A DNA stretch of 64,000 nucleotides from Roseiarcus sp963696665. Lineage in GTDB: Bacteria; Pseudomonadota; Alphaproteobacteria; Rhizobiales; Beijerinckiaceae. Position numbers and translations under genes: made by a program. A model generated the notes under the pieces. That model worked only from the letters and a program-made list of their open reading frames with translations, searched no databases and was not told the DNA's origin. Position 1 is the stretch's first letter, and each line of letters begins with the position of its first letter. The DNA lies in contig CAVOLE010000013.1 of NCBI GenBank assembly GCA_963696665.1, positions 124,001 to 188,000 on the forward strand. The letters run 5' to 3'. Below, piece by piece: positions 39,783 through 46,997 of this stretch.

Positions 39783-41015
39783 CTAAACTCCGAGCTGCTG
39801 GCGCTGCTCGCGCAAGTGGCGCGGCATCTCCTTATAGACCTGCTCGAACATCGTCGCTGCGCTCGGCTTCGGCCCGTCATGCAGAGTGCCGTGGCTCTCG
39901 GCCTCCTTGGCGGCGTCCAAAATTTCAGCGTCGACCTCGGCCTGCATCTGCCGGTGGCGATCTTCGCTCCACGCGCCGATGCGAATGAGATGGACTTTCA
40001 GCCGGTCAATCGGATCGCCCAGCGGCCACGCGGCCCATTCGTCCTTGGGGCGGTATTTCGACGGATCGTCCGAGGTCGAGTGGGCGCCGGCTCGGTAGGT
40101 CACCCACTCGATCAAGGTTGGTCCCAGATTGGCGCGCGCTCTTTCGGCCGCCCACAGCGAGGCCGCATGGACCGCAAGATAATCGTTGCCGTCGACGCGC
40201 AGCGAGGGAATCCCGAAGCCGTGGGCGCGAGCGGCGAATTTGGCGCTCTCGCCCCCGGCGATGCCCTGATAGGACGAGATCGCCCATTGGTTGTTGACGA
40301 CGTTGAGAATGACCGGCGGCCGGTAGACCGAGGCGAACACAAGCGCCGAATGGAAATCGCTCTCCGCCGTCGCGCCCTCGCCGATCCAGCCCGAAGCGAT
40401 GCGGGTGTCGCCTGAAATCGCCGAGGCCATCGCCCAGCCGACCGCATGCGGGTATTGGGTGCCGAGATTGCCGGACACGGTGAAGAATCCGGCCTTCTTG
40501 AACGAATAGAGCCCGGGAAGCTGGCGGCCGTTGAGGTGGTCCTTCTCGTTGGAGAAGATCTCGCACATCATGTCGACGATCGGCCAGCCCAAGGCGATGA
40601 GCAGGCCCTGCTGGCGGTAGGTCGGAAAGCACATGTCGCCCTCCGCGAGCGCCTTGCGATGCGCGGTCGCGATCGCCTCCTCGCCGAGGCAAGTGATGTA
40701 GAACGACGTCTTGCCTTGGCGCTGCGACAAGAGCATGCGCGCGTCGAAGGCGCGCGTCAGCATCATGTCGCGCAGACCCTTGCGCTTTTCGTCAACGTCG
40801 AGCGACCCGGCCCAATCGCCGACCGCCTCGCCCTTGTCGTCGAGCGCGCCGATCATCGTATAGGCATAGTCGCGGATGTCGGAGGGGCTGACGTCGATGG
40901 GCGGGCGGCGAACCTTGCCCGCTTCGGCAATGCCGACATGGCTGAAGTCGGGCTTGCCGCCCGGCCGCACGGAAGGCTCCGGCACGTGCAGCGAAAGGCG
41001 GACGGCGCTGGTCAT
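39783..41015 (-). CDS. bkdA1: Branched-chain 2-oxoacid dehydrogenase E1 alpha subunit
   Basis: 410 residues, decarboxylates the branched-chain 2-oxoacid with thiamine diphosphate. N-terminal PDFSHVGIAEAGKVRRPPIDVSPSDIRDYAY, QRQGKTSFYITCLGEEAIATAH, LYSFKKAGFFTVSGNLGTQYPHAVGWAMAS, the ThDP motif GDTRIASGWIGEGATAESDFHSALVFASVYRPPVILNVVNNQWAISS, and the phosphorylation-loop-like YRAGAHSTSDDPSKYR. First gene of the bkd operon; promoter expected in 41016-41160. No BkdR/Lrp-type regulator is seen. Confidence 0.95.
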   Translation of the reverse strand: MTSAVRLSLHVPEPSVRPGGKPDFSHVGIAEAGKVRRPPIDVSPSDIRDYAYTMIGALDDKGEAVGDWAGSLDVDEKRKGLRDMMLTRAFDARMLLSQRQGKTSFYITCLGEEAIATAHRKALAEGDMCFPTYRQQGLLIALGWPIVDMMCEIFSNEKDHLNGRQLPGLYSFKKAGFFTVSGNLGTQYPHAVGWAMASAISGDTRIASGWIGEGATAESDFHSALVFASVYRPPVILNVVNNQWAISSYQGIAGGESAKFAARAHGFGIPSLRVDGNDYLAVHAASLWAAERARANLGPTLIEWVTYRAGAHSTSDDPSKYRPKDEWAAWPLGDPIDRLKVHLIRIGAWSEDRHRQMQAEVDAEILDAAKEAESHGTLHDGPKPSAATMFEQVYKEMPRHLREQRQQLGV

Positions 41016-41163
41016 GAAGACTCCTCCGGCGGCGCGATCAGAATGCGCCTCACGCTGGTTAGGGGGAGTTTAGCGCCAGGCCCGCGTCATTGTCATGCGG
41101 GCTGGAAAGGACCGCGGCGCGCCGTTGACAGCCGCCCGCCCACCCTCTTAAGAAGCCGCGCAT

Positions 41164-41248
41164 GCCCAGGTGGCGGAATTGGTAGACGCACTGGTTTCAG
41201 GTACCAGCGGTGCAAGCCGTGAAGGTTCGAGTCCTTTCCTGGGCACCA
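41164..41248 (+). tRNA. tRNA-Leu (anticodon CAG)
   Basis: Acceptor arms GCCCAGG (41164-41170) and CCTGGGC (41238-41244), discriminator A and encoded CCA. The anticodon loop is TTCAGGT within stem CTGGT/ACCAG, giving anticodon CAG. A class II variable arm (GCGGTGCAAGCCGT) and T-loop GGTTCGAGTCC are present. Length 85 with CCA. Stands alone between bkd and the accessory patch, a common insertion point for mobile DNA. Confidence 0.95.
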
Positions 41249-41319
41249 TTTTTTAATCCACAAACGCCGTCCACAATATGTTATAAATCAATCGCTTACG
41301 TAAACGCCCATGACCTGCG

Positions 41320-41736
41320 CTAGAGAGCGCGGACCCGCTCTTCGAGGCGAGCGTGATAGGCGCCCGCCCGGTGGGCCGCCCAACAGGCGCACGAGACAGC
41401 GAGCGAGAACAGGATCAGCCTCGCGAGGAGCGCATTGTTTCCGTGGAGCGCGTTGCTGGCGACCATGGCGGCCATAAGAACGACTCCAGGGACGATGTAG
41501 CGTGTCGGCCAGCGCGTTATAACGACGGTTACGACAGCCATCGGGGCGAGCTTGGCGAGCGGCCACCACGCCCCGCAATGATCCATCGCCCACGCACTTG
41601 GGATTGCCTCCCTCGGTCGGAATTCAAAAGATGAAGTCCTTTGGCTTGACCCGAGAGCCATTTCAAAGGACCGCGCTACGAGCGGATTCGCCTCGAAGCC
41701 TCCGCCCGCCAAGACGTGCCCCCTTCGCAAAATCAT
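41320..41736 (-). CDS. Hypothetical membrane protein
   Basis: Up to 138 residues. The N-terminal part has GGGFEANPLVARSFEMALG, reminiscent of DUF5658-like proteins (EANPL), followed by two or three hydrophobic stretches: APMAVVTVVITRW, YIVPGVVLMAAMVASNALHG and LARLILFSLAVSCACWAAH. The start is uncertain. I do not recognise a function. It is the first gene after tRNA-Leu. Confidence 0.5.
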   Translation of the reverse strand: MILRRGHVLAGGGFEANPLVARSFEMALGSSQRTSSFEFRPREAIPSAWAMDHCGAWWPLAKLAPMAVVTVVITRWPTRYIVPGVVLMAAMVASNALHGNNALLARLILFSLAVSCACWAAHRAGAYHARLEERVRAL

Positions 41737-42012
41737 CAGTATTAGCGCCTATGATGATCCTGGTGAAGGATGGAATGACTGGAACATCGGTCATGAAACT
41801 ACGACCGTGAGTTTCGATCGAAAGATTATCGGCGTATTAAATCAGGTTACATCCGTCGGCTGCCCATAATTCCGTTCTTTACGATAGGATGCAAGTTTTC
41901 TTCAGAAATCTCAGGGCGCACTTGTCAGGCGGAGTTTGCAACGGAGCGCGCGACCATAGAGAGTCGGTCAAACTCTGTGGATCGAACGGTCTACCCTGAT
42001 CCTGTCAGTATA
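41737..42012. other. AT-richer stretch with protein-like but broken frames
   Basis: No intact gene. One forward frame reads IISISAYDDPGEGWNDWNIG... until a stop near 41871, and an overlapping second frame is open from about 41803 (CKFSSEISGRTCQ...) into the start of the next gene. Composition is lower in GC than the flanks. It may be the decayed 5' part of the 42013-42706 gene or a separate relic. Confidence 0.35.
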
Positions 42013-42706
42013 ATGCTTGGGATCAAGGCGCTTTCGAATAATAAATTGCACATTTTAGCAATTCTGACGTCGGCGATGATCACCCGTGCGCGCCCCTCCC
42101 GACGAAGACGCGGCTTTCGGCGCGCTGCAGGACGTGGTTGACGGGCGAAGCCCAGTCATCTCTTGGGCAATGAGCTTCCTTATCGCGAGCAATCCTTCTC
42201 AACTCGCGCCTTTCGCCACCGCGATGACCAAGCGATTCCTCGCCTTGATTGAAACTGGCGGCGTCGATGTTCCCGGTCCACTCGAACAGGCCAGGCTGTT
42301 GGCGGGTGGAATCGTGGCCCTTGGCCCGGCGGAATTCGCCACGGTGCAGGACCTGCTGTCAGACTTCGCGCATAGAGACAACAGCATTCGGGATGATTAT
42401 CCCTTACTTTATCTCCGGCTCGCTGACATAGGGCCCAGGATGTATTCGATTTATCGTGACCAGTTTTTGGCTCAGAACGCGACAGAGAGAAAGAAGTTTT
42501 TGGCTGTTGCCGCCACTTGCCGAATTGGTCAGGCGGACAGCGAATTGATCTCGGCGATCAACGCGGAATGGGCGAAGTTCGATTCAGGAGAGCTGAAAGA
42601 CGATAATTATCAGACAGCTCTGTTCGTCGCGCTGTTAAAACTCGGACAAGAAAGCACGATTAGAAACTCCGGCCGGTCGAACTCGCCGATTGAAGAGCTG
42701 GTATGA
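42013..42706 (+). CDS. Hypothetical protein, probable frame break near 42095
   Basis: The main frame (42086-42706) encodes about 206 helical residues: PPDEDAAFGALQDVVDGRSPVISWAMSFLIASNPSQLAPFATAMTKRF... ending NSGRSNSPIEELV. Its first in-frame start is a GTG with no ribosome site. The frame one base over, from ATG 42013, gives MLGIKALSNNKLHILAILTSAMITRAR and joins naturally, so a +1 break like those in purA and nusA is likely. The N-terminus is then a hydrophobic segment. Family unknown. Confidence 0.5.
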
Positions 42707-42846
42707 AGCGGTTCTTTGGGGGCCTGGGCAAGACAGACGTCGGGCCCAACAATTGCATGCCGATGGAATGGCCTGAAAACCTACGTTCCCGCTTCTCTCG
42801 CGCCCCGTCTAGATGGGCGAATGAAAGATGGGGTCTGGTCGATTAG
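42703..42846 (+). CDS. Small ORF coupled to the preceding gene
   Basis: 47 residues, starting MKRFFGGLGKTDVGPNNCMP and ending ANERWGLVD. Its ATG overlaps the preceding stop (ATGA), which suggests translational coupling. No family is recognised. It could be a genuine small protein or a relic. Confidence 0.4.
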   Translation: MKRFFGGLGKTDVGPNNCMPMEWPENLRSRFSRAPSRWANERWGLVD

Positions 42847-42998
42847 GCGCGAATTGGGGGCCTAGTCTCGGTCCGTTGGTCCAACGCTTAGAGCGGCGCC
42901 GCTGAAGGTGACGGCGCGGCGCCCTCCTTCGGCCGGACGCCGCGAGGCGCTCTTGCGGCAAGGGCCTGATTTGCTTTGCGGTGGAAATCGGACAGCGA

Positions 42999-43211
42999 AT
43001 GGCGCATAGTGCGACTGTGCCAGAAATCGAGCCCTACACCGTTCAGGTCAGAGAGGATCCAAATCGTCCGGGTCGGTATCGATGGGACGTATTCGAAACT
43101 AAGCGCCTGCGCGACTCGTCGATGTTCAGCTTTGCGACAAAACGTGAAGCCCAGACGGATGCCGATAAGTTTATCGTGAAGCTCATTGCGACTTGGCGAA
43201 AAATCGATTGA
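42999..43211 (+). CDS. Small hypothetical protein
   Basis: 70 residues, MAHSATVPEIEPYTVQVREDP then RPGRYRWDVFETKRLRDSSMFSFATKREAQTDADKFIVKLIATWRKID. The pattern (short beta strands, then a helix rich in charge) resembles small conserved proteins common in Hyphomicrobiales genomes. An in-frame start at 42981 is possible. Function unknown. 42847-42998 upstream shows no gene. Confidence 0.6.
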   Translation: MAHSATVPEIEPYTVQVREDPNRPGRYRWDVFETKRLRDSSMFSFATKREAQTDADKFIVKLIATWRKID

Positions 43212-43290
43212 ATAGATGAGTGGGCGAGATGGGGATCGGCGCCCTCGGCTGTTATTCAAACCGAGACGCGACCCACGAAGTCGTTGGCCC

Positions 43291-43548
43291 TCAGACCTCC
43301 TTCTCGGTTTTTTCGATCCGGTCGCCATATGGGGGAACCTCCACCAGAGTTCCAATTAACCGCAAGAGAGCCTGTTGCTCTGGCCCCGCCGCCTCCCTCA
43401 AGAAAGCTCCGAGTTCGATGTGCGACAAACGGCCTCCGGAAGGCGCGTTAGGTTGATGGATAACAAATGCATGGCCGTTCTCTGGCTCCCGACCGAGGAA
43501 CCACGTATCCCCGTTTGGGCTCCGGTACAGCTCTCGCCGATCTGGCAT
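43291..43548 (-). CDS. Small conserved hypothetical protein
   Basis: 85 residues from the Met at 43548: MPDRRELYRSPNGDTWFLGREP, ENGHAFVIHQPNAPSGGRLSHIELGAFLREAAGPEQQALLRLIGTLVEVPP. This is a recurrent small protein of Hyphomicrobiales, often in accessory regions; role unknown. A longer start at 43581 adds 11 residues and cannot be excluded. Confidence 0.65.
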   Translation of the reverse strand: MPDRRELYRSPNGDTWFLGREPENGHAFVIHQPNAPSGGRLSHIELGAFLREAAGPEQQALLRLIGTLVEVPPYGDRIEKTEKEV

Positions 43549-43662
43549 ATCGGGCTCCACGCTCGCCGACTCACATAGCATGAGATGATGCTGCCCTCGA
43601 TCTTATCGCCGAGATCCGCGCGACGGTCAGCATCGCGGAACAGTCCCGAAGCCCCGAGGGGG

Positions 43663-43914
43663 CTAGCGAGGGACTTTGAGGCTCGCGGGCTTGGGCGGCC
43701 CATCCAAGCGCCATTTGAGCCGCTCAGCCAGGCGCGCGCGCTGTCCACGATCGAGGCGAAGAAAGGCTTGGAAAACGAGCTCGACGGGGTCCGCATGCTG
43801 CTCGGTCACGATAACCGGGTGCGGGGGGCGGCGCCTGCCGCCGACGTCTCCCGAGCCGAACAACACGCCTGGTCGGAACGGGCTGAGGCGCGGAAAATCA
43901 ATCCAGAAGCGCAT
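43663..43914 (-). CDS. Possible small hypothetical protein
   Basis: 83 residues, MRFWIDFPRLSPFRPGVLFG at the N-terminus and PVELVFQAFLRLDRGQRARLAERLKWRLDG, an amphipathic helix, near the end. The overlapping plus-strand frame (43585-43920) looks less protein-like. Low certainty; start and strand both rest on composition. Confidence 0.35.
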   Translation of the reverse strand: MRFWIDFPRLSPFRPGVLFGSGDVGGRRRPPHPVIVTEQHADPVELVFQAFLRLDRGQRARLAERLKWRLDGPPKPASLKVPR

Positions 43915-43920
43915 GGCTGA

Positions 43921-44243
43921 CAGTCACGCGCAGGGCAGACGGAATTGCGCACGATGGAGCTTGATTATCACGTGCGGTGCGGCATCCCAACTGCCGTTGA
44001 ATCCTCCATTGCATGGGTCTTTTAGTGTACTTGTCGATTTCAGCCATCTTAAATCCATTGAATCATCCTTGTATTATTTGGACGCGATTGCGATTTTTTC
44101 AGGGCTGGATTAGCGATGGAACCAATTAAACTGTCTAGGCTATCGACACGGCAGAAAAATTTCTTGTCGCTTCGAGCCTCAACGAGGAGGTGAGCATTCG
44201 TCCGAGGCACAGCGGTCTTGCGACACGGAAGGTTCTGCTCAGC
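43921..44243. other. Gene-free, AT-richer stretch
   Basis: No gene with a credible start. Around 43980-44180 the sequence is clearly richer in A and T than the flanks (for example runs such as GATTTTTT and AAAAATTT), which suggests foreign or decayed DNA in this accessory patch. Confidence 0.4.
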
Positions 44244-44270
44244 ACAAAAAGGGCGGCCCGAAGCCGCCCT
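44244..44270 (-). terminator. Strong intrinsic terminator, minus strand
   Basis: On the minus strand AGGGCGGC-TTCGG-GCCGCCCT (arms 44263-44270 and 44250-44257) is followed by TTTTT. The UUCG-like tetraloop context is favourable. No annotated minus-strand gene precedes it except the candidate small ORF ending at 44295. Confidence 0.75.
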
Positions 44271-44294
44271 CTCGTGCGAAGGCGTCCGGCGCCG

Positions 44295-44474
44295 CTATCC
44301 GGCGTCGGTGAAGTCCAGGAGCGTTTTTAGGACCGCTGAAGCCGCTCTGCGGTCGTGATGGCGCCCGAGCTTCAGCGCGGAGCAGTGCAGCGGCCTGTAA
44401 GGCGCCGCCGACGAGCCTAGACGGGTCCAGATCGCTCTGTAAGATATGGGGCGAGACCTTATCCGGGCGTCCAC
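44295..44474 (-). CDS. Candidate 59-residue small protein before a strong terminator
   Basis: GTG start at 44474 with GGAG a few bases upstream; the product begins MDARIRSRPISYRAIWTRLG and ends SAVLKTLLDFTDAG. The stop at 44295 lies 25 bases before a perfect intrinsic terminator on the same strand, which is the main reason to list it. The protein has a basic N-terminal half and a hydrophobic helix-like end. Unknown family; it may instead be a small RNA. Confidence 0.35.
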   Translation of the reverse strand: MDARIRSRPISYRAIWTRLGSSAAPYRPLHCSALKLGRHHDRRAASAVLKTLLDFTDAG

Positions 44475-44561
44475 GCTCCGGTCGCAATTTGCTTTCTTAC
44501 TCCAGTAGCCCTTCGAAACTCCCCTTTCCTTCCAAGACCCTCCAACACACGAAGAGCGATC

Positions 44562-45395
44562 ATGACCAAGACTTGGCTTATCACCGGCTGTTCCACAGGC
44601 TTCGGCCGCTTGCTCGCCCTGGCGGCGCTCGATCGCGGCGATCAGGTCGTCGCCACGGCGCGCGACCCGGCCACGCTCTCGGACATCGCCAAGGCGTACC
44701 CTAAGACGGCGCGAACGACTGCTCTCGATGTGACCAAGGCCGGCGCCGCCGAGAAGGCCGTGGCGCTGGCGACGAACGCCTTCGGCAGGCTCGACGTCCT
44801 CGTCAACAACGCCGGCTTCGGCTTCATCGGCGCCATCGAGGAGGCGACCCCGGACGAATATCGGCCGATGTTCGAGACGAACATCATCGGCCTTCTGGAG
44901 ACGACGCGGGCGGCCTTGCCGGCGCTGCGAAAGACGGGCGCCGGCGGCCGCATTCTGAACATGTCGTCAGGCGCGGGCATTAAGGGCTTGCAAGGCTCGG
45001 GGCACTACAACGCGACGAAGTTTGCGGTCGAAGGCATTTCCGAGGCGCTGGCCCAGGAGGTCGCGCCATTCGGCATCGCGGTCATCATCGTGGAGCCGGG
45101 TCCGTTTCGAACCGACTTCCTCGGCCGGTCGATCTCGCTCGCCAAGAAGGAGATGCCGGAATATGCGGGAACGGCGGGCGTGTTCCGCACCTTCCGCGCC
45201 AACAACGACGGCAAGCAGGTCGGCGACCCGGACAAGGCCGTCAAGGTCATCTTGAAAGCGGTCGACGCGGAAAAGCCGCCGCTGCACCTGCCGCTCGGCG
45301 CGCGCGCTTACGCTCTCGCGCGCACGAAGATTGCAGAGTTCACCAAGGACATCGACGCCTGGGAAGAGGTGGCGAAGGCGACCGACTATGCTTAA
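44562..45395 (+). CDS. SDR-family oxidoreductase
   Basis: 277 residues: cofactor motif LITGCSTGFGRLLALAAL, NNAG in VLVNNAGFGFIGAIEE, catalytic Ser NMSSGAGIKGLQGSGHYNATKFAVEGISEAL with YxxxK. The sequence resembles the oxidoreductases/retinol-dehydrogenase-like SDRs annotated DltE-like or 17-beta-HSD-like; the substrate is unknown. The C-terminus LHLPLGARAYALARTKIAEF is typical. It precedes selA by 147 bases on the same strand. Confidence 0.88.
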   Translation: MTKTWLITGCSTGFGRLLALAALDRGDQVVATARDPATLSDIAKAYPKTARTTALDVTKAGAAEKAVALATNAFGRLDVLVNNAGFGFIGAIEEATPDEYRPMFETNIIGLLETTRAALPALRKTGAGGRILNMSSGAGIKGLQGSGHYNATKFAVEGISEALAQEVAPFGIAVIIVEPGPFRTDFLGRSISLAKKEMPEYAGTAGVFRTFRANNDGKQVGDPDKAVKVILKAVDAEKPPLHLPLGARAYALARTKIAEFTKDIDAWEEVAKATDYA

Positions 45396-45542
45396 AGCGC
45401 GCCTGACGGAGTTGGAGGCCGTGCTGTTGCAATCGGGCGCGAAGTCGGAAACAATGTGGGCATTCCGTGCCGTGGTAAACTGCTGGGTCTGCTTCCAGAT
45501 CGCGGGTTAGGACCGCCAAGGCCGAAGCGAAGCGAGGGGACA

Positions 45543-46997
45543 ATGGACCCCATCATAGCGGCGCGCCTGCGCGACCTTCCTTCGGTATCCGCAGTCCTGA
45601 ACACGTCTGCGGCGGCGGCTCTTTTGGAGCGCTACGGCCAAAACGCCTCAACCAACGCCATCCGCGCGACGATCGAGGCCGCGCGCATGGGCCTGCACGA
45701 GGGCGAGCGCATCGTTCCGACCGCTGAGCGTCTCGCCATTGAAAGTCGCGCGCGTCTTGAGAGAGAGGACCGTTCGGGCTCGCGCCCGCTGTTCAACCTG
45801 AGCGGAACCATCCTGCACACCAATCTTGGCCGGGCGGTGCTCGCCGAGACGGCGGTCGAAGCCGCCGTCGCAGCCATGCAGAATCCGGTGGCCCTTGAGT
45901 TCGATCTCAAGACCGGGAAGCGCGGCGAACGCGACGACCTTGTCAGGGGTCTCCTGTGCGAATTGACCGGCGCGGATGAGGCAACCGTGGTCAACAACAA
46001 CGCCGCCGCGGTGCTGCTTGTGCTCAACACCCTTGCGAACGGCCGCGAGGCGATCGTGTCGCGCGGCGAGCTCATCGAGATTGGCGGCGCGTTTCGCATG
46101 CCGGAAATCATGGCGAGCGCAGGCGCGCGATTGGTCGAAGTCGGCACGACCAATCGCACACATCAGAAGGATTATCGCGCGGCGCTGAACGAAAGGACCG
46201 GGCTGATCCTGAAAGTCCACACGTCGAACTACCGCATTCAGGGGTTCACCGCCGAGGTCGCGGCGGCGGACATTAGTGCGATCGCCAAGGAGGCAGGCGT
46301 TCCGCTGGCCCACGATCTCGGGTCGGGCACCTTGGTCAACCTTGCGCATTACGGGCTGCAAGCGGAGCCGACAGTTCGACAGGCGGCGGCCGCGGCGGAC
46401 CTTGTGACGTTCTCCGGCGACAAACTGCTCGGCGGGCCGCAAGCGGGTTTCATTGTCGGCAAACGCGACCTGATCCAGGCGATCAATCGCAATCCGATGA
46501 AGCGCGCGCTTCGCGTCGACAAGATCAGGCTGGCCGCCATCGAAGCCACCCTTAAGCTGTATCGGGATCCGATCCGGCTCGCCGAGCGGCTTCCGACGTT
46601 GCGGATGCTGACACGGTCGCGGGATGAGATCGAGGCGCAGGCGCGGCGAATCCTGCCCCATGCGGCGAAAGCGCTCGGCGACGACTTCGCGGTCGAAATA
46701 TGCGAATGCGCGAGCCAGATCGGATCCGGCGCGCTGCCGCTCGAAACCATTGCGAGCGCCGGTCTCGCCATCGCCTCGAAACTGAAAGGCCGCGAGCTGG
46801 AACGCCTGTCAGCATTGCTGCGCGAACTGCCGCGACCCGTGATCGGACGGATCGAGAAGGACCGCCTGGTGCTCGACCTGCGTTGCACGGGCGAGGAGGA
46901 GGCGTTCCTGTCCAATCTGTCGCACTTCCATGTCAGTGCGCAGGACCCCAGATGCGACGCTTCGTCTGACGAGCGGCCAGCGAAGAGCGCGCCGTGA
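45543..46997 (+). CDS. selA: L-seryl-tRNA(Sec) selenium transferase
   Basis: PLP enzyme that turns Ser-tRNA(Sec) into Sec-tRNA(Sec) using selenophosphate. 484 residues from ATG 45543, preceded by GAGGGG. MDPIIAARLRDLPSVSAVLNT, then FNLSGTILHTNLGRAVLAETAVEA, VVNNNAAAVLLVLNTLA, EIGGAFRMPEIMASAGARLVEVGTTNRTH, and the PLP-lysine region DLVTFSGDKLLGGPQAGFIVG. The stop overlaps the selB GTG start by four bases, so the two are translationally coupled. Confidence 0.97.
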   Translation: MDPIIAARLRDLPSVSAVLNTSAAAALLERYGQNASTNAIRATIEAARMGLHEGERIVPTAERLAIESRARLEREDRSGSRPLFNLSGTILHTNLGRAVLAETAVEAAVAAMQNPVALEFDLKTGKRGERDDLVRGLLCELTGADEATVVNNNAAAVLLVLNTLANGREAIVSRGELIEIGGAFRMPEIMASAGARLVEVGTTNRTHQKDYRAALNERTGLILKVHTSNYRIQGFTAEVAAADISAIAKEAGVPLAHDLGSGTLVNLAHYGLQAEPTVRQAAAAADLVTFSGDKLLGGPQAGFIVGKRDLIQAINRNPMKRALRVDKIRLAAIEATLKLYRDPIRLAERLPTLRMLTRSRDEIEAQARRILPHAAKALGDDFAVEICECASQIGSGALPLETIASAGLAIASKLKGRELERLSALLRELPRPVIGRIEKDRLVLDLRCTGEEEAFLSNLSHFHVSAQDPRCDASSDERPAKSAP

